A stretch of DNA of 64,000 nt from Candidatus Bathyarchaeota archaeon (lineage in GTDB: Archaea > Thermoproteota > Bathyarchaeia > JAPDIZ01), in NCBI GenBank assembly GCA_029259355.1, contig JAPDIZ010000005.1:36289-100288 (forward strand), read 5' to 3'. The notes beneath the pieces were generated by a model. It saw only the letters and a list, made by a program, of their open reading frames with translations. It was not told the DNA's origin and searched no databases. The number at the start of each line of letters is the position of its first letter. The stretch's first letter is position 1. Position numbers and translations under genes: made by a program. Shown here in pieces: positions 41,962 through 50,180 of this stretch.

Positions 41962-42579
41962 CTATCGACTAACCAACGGCTCAACCAGCCCCATTATATC
42001 GTGGTGTACGCGCTCCTCATCTCGATTACCCTCAACCAGCACTAGTTCCCCTTGGTCTACGAGGGCTAGGTATATCTCTCGAACTCTTTCCAAGAAACTC
42101 AGCTTTTCAAAAACCGTCTTACCCCCTCCTATCCGCGAAAGCCCTTGGCTAGGCTCTACGTCTATATATATGGCGAGGTGGGGTTTTGGCGCGAAGTAGT
42201 TTATCGAGCGTATCCACGAAAGCTCAACTCCCCTAGCTCCCTGGTAGGCGAGCGAGGAGTGTACGTATCGGTCTGTCACCACGACGCACCCCTGCTTAAG
42301 CTTAGGCACTATCTCCTCGTTGACGTGGATGCGACGATCAGCTGCAAAGAGAAGGGCCTCGACTACTCCATCCACCGCCGGCTCTTCAATCAACGAAAGC
42401 GCTCTTATCAACGCCCCCACCCGGCTGTAGGTGGGCTCAGCGGTGTAAACGGCTGGAAGCCCCCTTTCCTCCAAAGCTTTCTTGAGCCGGATAGCTTGAG
42501 TAGTCTTGCCAGCTCCATCTATCCCCTCGATGGATATAAGCAGCCCGTTTTCTTCCTCATTATTTCTTACTTCTGACAA
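41962..42579 (-). CDS. tmk: thymidylate kinase
   Basis: Protein of 205 residues that phosphorylates dTMP to dTDP. The P-loop is IEGIDGAGKTTQAIRLKKAL near residue 18; DRYVHSSLAYQGARG is the DR(Y/H) motif and lid-proximal region. The 15-residue N-terminal extension before the P-loop may be an alternate start. Upstream is the UPF0148 gene, downstream the HD hydrolase. Confidence 0.94.
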   Translation of the reverse strand: MSEVRNNEEENGLLISIEGIDGAGKTTQAIRLKKALEERGLPAVYTAEPTYSRVGALIRALSLIEEPAVDGVVEALLFAADRRIHVNEEIVPKLKQGCVVVTDRYVHSSLAYQGARGVELSWIRSINYFAPKPHLAIYIDVEPSQGLSRIGGGKTVFEKLSFLERVREIYLALVDQGELVLVEGNRDEERVHHDIMGLVEPLVSR

Positions 42580-42643
42580 ACAAGACCACCACAGGTTGGG
42601 AGCAAGCCTGTACTGAGTTTTTTGACGAGATTTAGCAAGAAGT

Positions 42644-42988
42644 CTACTTCTCCCTAATCTTTCGTAATTTGTACAACACGTCTAACCACATAGATAGGAG
42701 GCTTCCCAAGCTCTCCAGCCTTTCTGGATCGCTCTCCTCATCGATCATCTTCTTCGCTTCACTTATCTTGTTGATGATAGTCTCCTCAAGGCTCTGGAGC
42801 ACGAAAGGCGCGGCAGCGAGAGCAGGCTCCTCGCTATCGGAGACTATTACAACTCGCTTGTTACACTTAGGGCACCAGATCTCATCTCCCATTTGAAAAA
42901 GAGGAGCGTGACAGAGGGGACACTGCCTTGGGAGCATAGTTGCTCCAGCTTTGAGCATGTCCGCCATTCTTTTGAGGTCCTCAGACAC
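42644..42988 (-). CDS. UPF0148/SSSCA1-like zinc protein
   Basis: Protein of 114 residues. The family opening MLKAGATMLPRQCPLCHAPL and WCPKCNKRVVI give a zinc ribbon, followed by a C-terminal helical region. The family includes eukaryotic SSSCA1 (ZNRD2) and is conserved in archaea with unknown function. On the same strand as tmk and the HD gene. Confidence 0.85.
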   Translation of the reverse strand: MSEDLKRMADMLKAGATMLPRQCPLCHAPLFQMGDEIWCPKCNKRVVIVSDSEEPALAAAPFVLQSLEETIINKISEAKKMIDEESDPERLESLGSLLSMWLDVLYKLRKIREK

Positions 42989-43065
42989 TTCGAAGCATCC
43001 TCCACAACAGTTTTGTATATCTCCTCTCTCCCTCTTATTTGGAATTTGGATGGGGGGTGTTTAGA

Positions 43066-43353
43066 TTGCCTCCGCGCTCCAAGAAGAAGCGGATGGAGGA
43101 ATATATGGAGAGGATAAAGCAAGCTATACAGATACTCTCTGGCGTAGCCGAGGACACCACCACCCCTAGGAACATAAGGAGAGCGGCAAAGGAAGCCATC
43201 GACGCGCTAAACGTCGAGCAGTACTCGCTTGGCGTAAGGGCGTCCAACGCCATAGCAATCCTAGATGAGATCTCCCAAGACCCTAACATGCCGCCGTATA
43301 CACGCGTTCAGATATGGAACGCTGTCAGCCTCTTAGAGGCTATTAAGGACTAG
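43066..43353 (+). CDS. UPF0147 family protein
   Basis: Protein of 95 residues starting at TTG, with GGGGGGTG at 43052-43059. The earlier TTG at 43039 is also in frame but has no ribosome-binding site. The helical segment MERIKQAIQILSGVAEDTTTP and the repeat NAIAILDEISQDPNMPPYTR fit the archaeal UPF0147 family of small all-helical proteins of unknown function. Overlaps the inositol-phosphatase gene by 11 bases, convergently. Confidence 0.85.
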   Translation: MPPRSKKKRMEEYMERIKQAIQILSGVAEDTTTPRNIRRAAKEAIDALNVEQYSLGVRASNAIAILDEISQDPNMPPYTRVQIWNAVSLLEAIKD

Positions 43354-44188
43354 AGCTTTTTGAAAAACCTTCTATTAGCTCCAAAATCTCTTCTAAAAGT
43401 CCCTTATTGGTTGCCGCAACATAGGAGAGACGAAGTTGCGGGTCAATTTCCCTCAAAGCTACCTCGGGATTTGCTAGAGCGATGACTCCTCCAGCTTCCC
43501 TGATTATGAGACAGCCAGCTGCCACATCGATTGCTCTAATCCTGTTCCTTAGGTCCATGAAAGCATCTAGTCTCCCCGCTGCGACGTAGCACATCTCAAG
43601 AGCGTTTGCACCAAGCTGTCGAACGTTTCTCGCCCTCGAGAGAACTCTACGGAGGCTCTCCACAGCCCTCGGAGATCTACTGACTGAGACGCCTATGGTG
43701 GCTTCGAAAAGTTCACGCTTTCTTGGGGAGACGAGTCTTTCCCCATCTAGGTAGGCCCCCTCTCCCTTGGCAGCGTAGAACTCCTCCCCCCCAACAACGT
43801 CTACAACAGCTGCAGCCACAACAGAGGAAAGCATGGGCTTTTCCGCTGCTGCAAGGGAGACAGCGAAGAATGGAATCCCTGTCCTTGCGTTATGCGTGCC
43901 GTCTAGAGGATCAGCAATCACGTATACGCTTGGAGAAGGGCCGAAAGACGTTCTTCCAGCTTCTTCACTTATCAGCACAAACTCGATCCCCTCTTGCTTT
44001 AGTTGCTCGACGATGGCTTCCTCAGCTAGCCTATCGATGAGGAGTGTTTCGTCTCCACCAGCTCCTCTTCCAACGACAGTCCAAGCTTCACGATTACCCA
44101 GCTGTGAGAGGATGACCTCACGAGCGCGTCTACAAGCACTTAGGAGGAGCTGAGTTAGCTCTCTGTGTGAATGATTCACCACCGACAC
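43343..44188 (-). CDS. inositol monophosphatase/archaeal FBPase family protein
   Basis: Protein of 281 residues. Metal-binding motifs: SEEAGR (Glu pair near residue 77), DPLDGTHNARTGIPFF near residue 95, and AIDVAAGCLIIREAGG near residue 225. Archaeal members hydrolyse inositol-1-phosphate or fructose-1,6-bisphosphate; which is not decided by sequence alone. Convergent with the UPF0147 gene. A tRNA gene lies 62 bases beyond its start. Confidence 0.88.
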   Translation of the reverse strand: MSVVNHSHRELTQLLLSACRRAREVILSQLGNREAWTVVGRGAGGDETLLIDRLAEEAIVEQLKQEGIEFVLISEEAGRTSFGPSPSVYVIADPLDGTHNARTGIPFFAVSLAAAEKPMLSSVVAAAVVDVVGGEEFYAAKGEGAYLDGERLVSPRKRELFEATIGVSVSRSPRAVESLRRVLSRARNVRQLGANALEMCYVAAGRLDAFMDLRNRIRAIDVAAGCLIIREAGGVIALANPEVALREIDPQLRLSYVAATNKGLLEEILELIEGFSKSSSP

Positions 44189-44250
44189 CGCTTCAACGAC
44201 AGTTAGCGAAAAACTTGAATAGACAACATATAACCTATGCGTCTATTGGT

Positions 44251-44335
44251 GCGGGGGTTCCCGAGTTAGGTCAAAGGGGCAGGACTCAGAATCCTGTGGC
44301 GTAGGCCTTCGTGGGTTCAAATCCCACCCCCCGCA
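44251..44335 (+). tRNA. tRNA-Leu(CAG)
   Basis: An 85-nt class II tRNA with acceptor GCGGGGG/CCCCCGC, long variable arm, T arm GTGGG TTCAAAT CCCAC, discriminator A and encoded CCA (44336-44338). The loop CTCAGAA (44285-44291) gives anticodon CAG. No insert, so it serves as the uninterrupted reference for tRNA-Leu(UAA) at 1920. A TATA-like CATATAACC lies about 25 bases upstream. Confidence 0.97.
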
Positions 44336-44369
44336 CCACTCGAGAAATTTTTGCGCAAAAGTAGTGTAG

Positions 44370-44464
44370 GGCCGCGGTCGGGATTTTCCCGCGGAAAACC
44401 GCGTTTTGAACCCGAGCTGCGGGCTCCACAGGCCCGTAGGCTCCCAGGCTACCTCACCGCGGCC
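44370..44464 (-). tRNA. tRNA-His(GUG) with a T-loop intron
   Basis: Acceptor GCCGCGG/CCGCGGC preceded by an encoded G(-1) and followed by discriminator C, the tRNA-His hallmarks. Anticodon stem CGGGC/GCCCG closes the loop CTGTGGA with anticodon GUG. The T arm is TCGGG-TTCAAA ... T-CCCGA, interrupted by about 21 nt (44384-44404) holding a hairpin with CGCGG/CCGCG and a TTTT loop. Removing it restores TCGGG TTCAAAT CCCGA. CCA is not encoded. Confidence 0.93.
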
Positions 44465-44552
44465 ACGCAGTGTTGCATTCAAGAGATGTAGCTTATATAT
44501 TTAGAGGGTTGGAGAAAAGGTCATAAGAAGCGTTGCTTTCTTCCTACTGGGT

Positions 44553-44664
44553 GGGCCGGTAGCTCAGACTGGTATGAACGGCGAAAAGCGCCGGTACAGG
44601 CACTCGGTTTGCATGCGTAAGCCGAGAAACCGAGGGGTCGCGGGTTCAAATCCCGCCCGGTCCA
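44553..44664 (+). tRNA. tRNA-Ala(UGC) with two inferred introns
   Basis: Acceptor GGGCCGG/CCGGTCC, T arm GCGGG TTCAAAT CCCGC, discriminator A, CCA encoded (44665-44667). The anticodon loop starts TTTGCA (44608-44613), anticodon UGC. A 15-nt insert (44614-44628) sits at the canonical position 37/38. The D arm is also too long by about 22 nt (about 44578-44599), with the hairpin GGCG (44580-44583)/CGCC (44589-44592). Removing both restores the GCTC/GAGC D stem and CTCGG/CCGAG anticodon stem. Total 112 nt. Confidence 0.93.
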
Positions 44665-44709
44665 CCATCTTGTTTTTAGCAAGGTTTAACGCATCGACGT
44701 GTTGGGTTC

Positions 44710-44776
44710 TTCTCGGTGATGTGCCTTGTCGTATAGGGGAAGCCCTTTTGAGGAGCTGAGGAGAACACACCGAGAG
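44710..44776 (+). promoter_or_regulatory. inverted repeat enclosing the leader of the frameshifted Hsp20
   Basis: TCTCGGTG (44711-44718) is exactly complementary to CACCGAGA (44768-44775), extended by a T-G pair. The 3' arm ends one base before the TTG start at 44778, and the loop contains GAGGAG/GAGGAGA sequences that could bind the ribosome. Possible cis-acting RNA structure on a heat-shock gene; a functional role is conjecture. Confidence 0.4.
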
Positions 44777-44777
44777 C

Positions 44778-45171
44778 TTGAGAAGACCATTCGACGAGCT
44801 TCTCAGGCGGCCTAGGGAGATCTTAGCAGAGACTCTGTCTCCTGAGGCATTTAGGGAGCCACTCGTTGATGTGTACGAGACAGAAGATGAGGTAGTGCTA
44901 AAGGCTGAGGTGCCGGGGACCAAGAAAGAGGATGTAAAGATTGACGCAACCGAGGATGCGGTTGAGCTGAGGGCCGAAGCAGCTGTTGAGGAAGAAGAGA
45001 AACGCGGTAGTGCGGTCATAAGGGAGAGGGTGTATAGGGGGTCTTACAGGAGGATACCCCTCCCAAGCCCGTTAATCCCTCGAAGGCGAAGGCTTCGCTA
45101 AAAGACGGGTTCTTACGATAAGGCATCCCAAAGTAGCTCCAGCTAAGCGGGTTAGCATCAAGATCGAGTAG
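44778..45171 (+). pseudogene. Hsp20/alpha-crystallin small heat-shock protein, two frameshifts
   Basis: The first frame gives a normal start (RRPFDELLRRPREIL) and the alpha-crystallin core (LVDVYETEDEVVLKAEVPG). It then diverges after RIPLPSP. One missing base near 45071 and another near 45105, each in a short G/C run, would restore NPSKAKASLKDG and then a closing VLTIRHPKVAPAKRVSIKIE-like tail ending at the TAG at 45169-45171. The protein is thus either broken in nature or affected by two base-call deletions. The 3' part overlaps the reverse gyrase stop. An intact Hsp20 lies at 7930-8370. Confidence 0.82.
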
Positions 45172-48100
45172 AGGAGATTTTCCCCCTCACCATTTCTGTC
45201 AATTCCTCAAACAGCTCAGAAAGCACGCTTTGGTAGCTAACCTCTCCGCTCTCGATGAGCTTCATCTTCTCCTCCAGAAGCCTCGTACGCTCCTCTGAGA
45301 CCAAGCTTCCGAATCTATCCATTAGGTAGGAGTAGATCATGACGCCTCGACGGGTTGGGGCTAGCCTCTTTCCCCTAATCTCCTTCACGTACTTCCTTAT
45401 TCTTAGCGTATCCACGATCTTCGCATACGTCGATGGCCTGCCTATCCCCCTCATCCTCATCTCAGCTACGAGATCTCCCTCGCTGTAGAGCATCACCGTA
45501 GGAGCTCTCCAGTGCTTAACCTCAACAACGCGATACTCCCCACCCAAGCTGCCCTCAAACTTTTTCCACCGAGGTTCTAGGGCTAGAGTGAAGCCAGGCT
45601 CTAATACCTTGGAGATCACCTCCTCCTCTTTGGAAAACTCCCAGATTTTGGCCAACACCCGCGCCCTTACCACGCGAGCTGGGCGCATCTGGCTTGCGAC
45701 AAACCTCCTGAAAATGAGGTCATATAGCTGAAAGTGTCGTTTGGTGAGAGGTCTTGGCGTTGAGATTATTTCAGCCTGGATTAGCTGCTGGAGCTGGTCA
45801 GCGTCAACAGGCCTCGTCGGCCTTATGCACTCGTGAGCACCCTCAGTAGACCACTCTCTTAGAGCGAACAGTTCTGAGCCAAACTTTTCAGAGATATACT
45901 CTCTCGCGATCGCTCTCCCCGTCTGAGATACCCTAATGCTGTCGGTTCTGTGGTACGTGATAAAGCCCATTTCGAATAGCTCTTGAGCGAAGCTCATCGT
46001 CTCGCTTGCGCCCAGCCCAAGCAGCGTGGAAGACTCCCTAATCAACGAATCGGTGCAGAAAGGCGGTGGTGGAAACACTTCGTCTTCGTACTCGCCGAGG
46101 ACTTCGAGCCTACACAGGGAGCTCATTAACGTCTCTTCGATCTGTTGAGCATATTTCCTCGGACGAGTATCTTCGAAAACCACATCAAACCCATTTTCCA
46201 GCTTAACCCGGTAATGCATCCTAAAGCTTCTCTGGTACTCCCTGAAGCGGTCTATTACCCAGCCAAGCACGGGGGTTTGAACTCTTCCAGCCGATAGGTG
46301 CTTGTCGTGGAACTGCTTCCAGAGCTGCTGGCTCAGCTCAAAGCCTATCCACCTATCCTCTATCCTCCTCACAATCTGTGCCTCAACGAGGGAGAGGTCA
46401 ATCTCCCTAGGGTTTTTGATAGCGTTTAGAACTGCGCTCTTGGTCACTTCGTGGAACTCCACTCTCTTAATGCTCTTAGCGTAGGGAGATAGGGTGCAGT
46501 AGATGTCCCAGCTTATCTTCTCGCCCTCGGTGTCGGGATCCGTTCCGAGCAGTACAACGTCGAATTCCTGTGCGATGGATCTGAGCGCCTCGACGACGTT
46601 TACGGTGTCCCAGTAATCTCTGCTTCCGCACCGGGGGCATGATCCCCCCTCAACAAACTGCTCCCCACAGCGTCTACACCGCTTTATCGTTGCGTAAACG
46701 GGTATGAACACACCTCCTTCGAAAAGAACTCCGTGGAAACCCTGCGAGACTGAGAGGTCGTAAACGTGACCTCCGCTAGCCACTATATTGAGGATCTTAT
46801 CCCCCGTACCGACTTCGTAGACGGTTATGGGTCCGAGGTGCCTAACGGATGGCCTCCCGAAGAAGTTGGAGATGGTCCTCGCTTTGTTAGGAGACTCAAC
46901 AACCAAGAGCGCAGTCTGCACGGGATCTTTGGCGCGACCCTTTACCTCCCCAGCCAGCAGCTTTCTGATGAACTCCCTATCTCGATCAACCTCCTCCTTC
47001 AGACGATTTAGGTCTACTTCCTCAAGGGATTTCCAAGCGATGTCCTCGAAAATCCACCTAGTCTTCCTGATCAGGCCGTTCAGCAGCTTCTCGTTATCCA
47101 CTACGATCACGGAGATGCCTCTCGAGATCCCTCCAGCAAACATCCGAGAAGTCCTGCCAGATGCTTGGATGTAGGTCATTACGTCGGGGACGAGAGCTAC
47201 ATACCAGTCTTCCACGCTCTCGAGCATGATATGAGGGCTTCTCCTAATGGCTTCAACAACCTCGTCTCGAGAGAGAAGCCCCTGTATTAGTTGAGAACCT
47301 CTTGACAACAGCTCCTCAACGCGTTCTAGGTAGGGAGGAAGCGCACCACCTTTCTCACGCCACTCCTTGATGGTCTTGATGTGTGGAGCAGTGAGCCACT
47401 TGCTAACCCTCCTTAGCTTTGAAAGCAGGGAAGTTGCTTCGAACCTCTCTCTCTCATCCATGAACTCTCTAAGATCCATCAGGAGCTGTATCAGCCTGAT
47501 GGGATGTATCTCGTCTACTTCGAGGGTGAACCTAAACCTAGGAACGCCTGCAAAAACCGCATACCTTATCCGCTGGGGAAGGTCTATTCCCCTCACTAAC
47601 AGGCCGTAGTAGGTTGCAACTCCAACTAAGACATCGACCTCTCCCTCTGCGAACTCGCTTAGCTTGCTCTTCCTCTCCTTGGCGTGGACGACTTCTGCTC
47701 GGATTCCCTCCTCTCTTAGCTTAGATGCGAGCATCTCAGCGTACTCTATGCCCTTGTCTGTCGGCACATATACCAATCCGCCAGAGCCCAGCTTCTTAAC
47801 CAATTCTACGACAGCGCTCTCGACGCTGTCTCTTGGGTATGCGTATATGTCTTGGACGTTTCTGATGAACTCAGCTCTCGAACCCACCTCAAACCCCAGA
47901 AGCTCCCTGAACAGCCTGACCCTCACCCCTCTGGGCCTACCCGTTGCGCTGGAAACCACCAAAACGCCTACCCTGCTCCGCTTAACGAAGTCGTCGATGT
48001 CGCTTCTCGCAGCATGTATCTGAGCTGCTAGAACGCTGAGAGACTCGTAGTCCTTTTTAGAGGATGCATACTTGGCGAACTCGACCTTAAGCTTGATGAG

Positions 48101-48856
48101 TTCGAGGGCTCGATCGATGATTTCGCTTGAATAGCCTAAGAGGGTGAGGAGCCTGTCAACATTTTTCGAAGACTTTAGGACAGCGTCAACATCATCTACG
48201 AAGATATAGTCGAAGCGGTGCTTCGAGAGGATGTCGAAGCTCATAGCGAGGTATTGGGAGGTTGTTATAAGGACATCAAACTTGCCGGATTCAAGCGCTT
48301 CGATGAACTGCTTTCGCTCAGATTCCTTGAGCCCGCCTGTATAGTAGGCGACGCGGACTGAAGCGCCCGCACTCTTCGACAGGCGCTGGAGAAGCGTGTA
48401 AGCCTGCTGAGCGAGCAGCGTTGTAGGCACTACGATGTACGACTTCTCTCTCCGCAAGGCTTTGTATAGTGCCATGACTGTGCCGAAAACCGACTTCCCA
48501 ACCCCGGTGGGAGCGATTATCGCGAAGCTTCTGCCCTCCAAAACCCTCCTCGCCCACGTCCTCTGAGCGCTCCAAGGAGGATTGCCAGTAGCTTTTTCGA
48601 AGAACTTGGAGAACTCTTCCAGCTCCTCCTCCAGCTTTACCAGCTCGCCATACCGCTTGAGCCTACCCTCTTTCTCCAGCAGCTCGTATACCAAGCGCTT
48701 AAGCTCTAGCTCACTCGACGGCGAGCGCTTCTTGAGAAGTTGCTCAAACTTTTCTCGAGGAAGGCACTTTTCACAGGGCAAGCCTTGGATAAGCAGAGAA
48801 TCCTCTACTTCGCCTCCACAATTCGGGCAAAGCCCGAGGAAGATAGCCTTGGTCAA
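45158..48856 (-). CDS. rgy: reverse gyrase
   Basis: Protein of 1232 residues joining an SF2 helicase-like half with a type IA topoisomerase half; it introduces positive supercoils and is the classic marker of hyperthermophiles. An N-terminal zinc finger (CPNCGG ... CEKC) is followed by Walker A IAPTGVGKSVFG and DDVDAV. Between the halves is a second zinc finger, CRRCGEQFVEGGSCPRCGS. The catalytic Tyr lies in GFITYHRTDSIRVS. It is 21 bases downstream of an HTH gene and a KaiC-like gene on the same strand. Confidence 0.97.
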   Translation of the reverse strand: MTKAIFLGLCPNCGGEVEDSLLIQGLPCEKCLPREKFEQLLKKRSPSSELELKRLVYELLEKEGRLKRYGELVKLEEELEEFSKFFEKATGNPPWSAQRTWARRVLEGRSFAIIAPTGVGKSVFGTVMALYKALRREKSYIVVPTTLLAQQAYTLLQRLSKSAGASVRVAYYTGGLKESERKQFIEALESGKFDVLITTSQYLAMSFDILSKHRFDYIFVDDVDAVLKSSKNVDRLLTLLGYSSEIIDRALELIKLKVEFAKYASSKKDYESLSVLAAQIHAARSDIDDFVKRSRVGVLVVSSATGRPRGVRVRLFRELLGFEVGSRAEFIRNVQDIYAYPRDSVESAVVELVKKLGSGGLVYVPTDKGIEYAEMLASKLREEGIRAEVVHAKERKSKLSEFAEGEVDVLVGVATYYGLLVRGIDLPQRIRYAVFAGVPRFRFTLEVDEIHPIRLIQLLMDLREFMDERERFEATSLLSKLRRVSKWLTAPHIKTIKEWREKGGALPPYLERVEELLSRGSQLIQGLLSRDEVVEAIRRSPHIMLESVEDWYVALVPDVMTYIQASGRTSRMFAGGISRGISVIVVDNEKLLNGLIRKTRWIFEDIAWKSLEEVDLNRLKEEVDRDREFIRKLLAGEVKGRAKDPVQTALLVVESPNKARTISNFFGRPSVRHLGPITVYEVGTGDKILNIVASGGHVYDLSVSQGFHGVLFEGGVFIPVYATIKRCRRCGEQFVEGGSCPRCGSRDYWDTVNVVEALRSIAQEFDVVLLGTDPDTEGEKISWDIYCTLSPYAKSIKRVEFHEVTKSAVLNAIKNPREIDLSLVEAQIVRRIEDRWIGFELSQQLWKQFHDKHLSAGRVQTPVLGWVIDRFREYQRSFRMHYRVKLENGFDVVFEDTRPRKYAQQIEETLMSSLCRLEVLGEYEDEVFPPPPFCTDSLIRESSTLLGLGASETMSFAQELFEMGFITYHRTDSIRVSQTGRAIAREYISEKFGSELFALREWSTEGAHECIRPTRPVDADQLQQLIQAEIISTPRPLTKRHFQLYDLIFRRFVASQMRPARVVRARVLAKIWEFSKEEEVISKVLEPGFTLALEPRWKKFEGSLGGEYRVVEVKHWRAPTVMLYSEGDLVAEMRMRGIGRPSTYAKIVDTLRIRKYVKEIRGKRLAPTRRGVMIYSYLMDRFGSLVSEERTRLLEEKMKLIESGEVSYQSVLSELFEELTEMVRGKISSTRS

Positions 48857-48877
48857 GGCCCATCCGCTTTGGCTAGG

Positions 48878-49348
48878 CTATATTTCACCGAGTATCTGCT
48901 GAAGCCTCTCTCGCACCCTCTTTAGCTTTTCTTCGAGCTGAGTCCGCATCTTCTTCTCTTCCTCTAGCTCTGCCTTGAGCTTCTCCAACTCCTCATAGCC
49001 TGCTATTGGCTCCACCTCTATCTTCACACCCTCTCTCGAGAACCTTTCAAAAGTCTCCTTAACGAGCAGCCCAGCCTTTGTCTTGCCAGCTAAGTGGTTT
49101 CGGATGGTGGCCTCGGTTCTGCCCAGTTCATCAGCTATCTCAGCGGCGGACATACCAGCTCTCTCCCTTGCGAGAGCAGCTGCGGCCACGGCGAGCGAGT
49201 CTACCCAAGTTAGGCGCTCCGACGGCTCCCTGAGGAGGTCAAGAACTTCTTTCCTCAGCAGAGTCCCAACTAGCAACACCGACTCGAGCTTGTGTATGTC
49301 CTCCCTACCCAAGGGCTTCAGCGGCACCTCATTCAACGCTCTCCACAC
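48878..49348 (-). CDS. HTH protein with C-terminal coiled coil
   Basis: Protein of 156 residues. The segment [20 protein letters not shown] (about residues 65-84) is a helix-turn-helix; residues 120-156 ([15 protein letters not shown] onward) are a strong coiled-coil. Similar proteins pair with KaiC-like ATPases in archaeal genomes and are presumed DNA-binding regulators. Its start overlaps the KaiC-like stop by 20 bases, so the two are translationally coupled, and reverse gyrase follows 21 bases later. Confidence 0.8.
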   Translation of the reverse strand: MWRALNEVPLKPLGREDIHKLESVLLVGTLLRKEVLDLLREPSERLTWVDSLAVAAAALARERAGMSAAEIADELGRTEATIRNHLAGKTKAGLLVKETFERFSREGVKIEVEPIAGYEELEKLKAELEEEKKMRTQLEEKLKRVRERLQQILGEI

Positions 49349-50099
49349 TCCCTTCTTCTACACCAAACCTTCCTAGGGAAAGCGTCTTCTCCGAGTAGAC
49401 CACGATGCCCTCGTCCGTGATCTCGAATGGATGTCTCCTCATGGAGTGGCTCGTACCCCTCATTTTCCAAACTATGAGGCTTCTGTAGAGGCTGCCAGCT
49501 ATCTCGTCGAGGTCTAGCCTTATGATGCCGTCTGCCGCATGCTCTACGCCGGGTCCGCCAAACCCTCTCTCGGTTACGCTTACCTGCGACACCAAGATAG
49601 ACGTACAGCCCAATCCTGATAACACTCTTTTGAGCTGCATAACCATCCCCCTCGCCGCGGCTGGCTTGGTGATGTAGAGTGTTGTGACGGAGTCTATCAC
49701 AGCTCTTTCCGCTCCCGTATCCTTGACAGCTGCCCTTATAGTATCCACAATCGATGGAAAATCGTCTACAGCTCTTACGACATACCTTTCTCGCTTAGCG
49801 GCTTCGCCTATTCCAGCTGTGAAGGCATCGACTATTGCAAACTTCCCCTTCTCCTCGTAGTGCCTAACTTCCCACCCGAACTGAGCCATATTGAGCCTAA
49901 CCTGCACAGGGTGTTCCTCGAGCGCAACGTATATCCCTGGCTCGCCTTTTTTGAGACCTCCATATAGAAACTGCTGTGCAAATATCGTCTTCCCAGTACC
50001 GGGTCCACCCGATAGAAGAACCACATTTCGCTTAGGAAAGCCTCCATTAAGTATTTTATCCATGCCCGGTATGCCTGTCGATACCCTCTGTATGGTCAT
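49329..50099 (-). CDS. single-domain KaiC-like ATPase
   Basis: Protein of 256 residues from ATG at 50099; AGGAG lies about 9 bases upstream, while the longer frame from 50120 does not. One RecA-fold unit: [17 protein letters not shown], Walker [17 protein letters not shown], the EEHP segment, Walker [12 protein letters not shown], and the Ser/Gln region [12 protein letters not shown]. Archaeal single-KaiC proteins are regulatory ATPases, some phosphorylated. Coupled to the HTH gene downstream. Confidence 0.9.
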   Translation of the reverse strand: MTIQRVSTGIPGMDKILNGGFPKRNVVLLSGGPGTGKTIFAQQFLYGGLKKGEPGIYVALEEHPVQVRLNMAQFGWEVRHYEEKGKFAIVDAFTAGIGEAAKRERYVVRAVDDFPSIVDTIRAAVKDTGAERAVIDSVTTLYITKPAAARGMVMQLKRVLSGLGCTSILVSQVSVTERGFGGPGVEHAADGIIRLDLDEIAGSLYRSLIVWKMRGTSHSMRRHPFEITDEGIVVYSEKTLSLGRFGVEEGSVESVE

Positions 50100-50180
50100 C
50101 CCCTCATCTCCTGCTTGCACAGGGTTTTAAGCTCCCAAATCCCTCCTAACACATGGTCACTCATTAAGGTTGGGCTTCGG

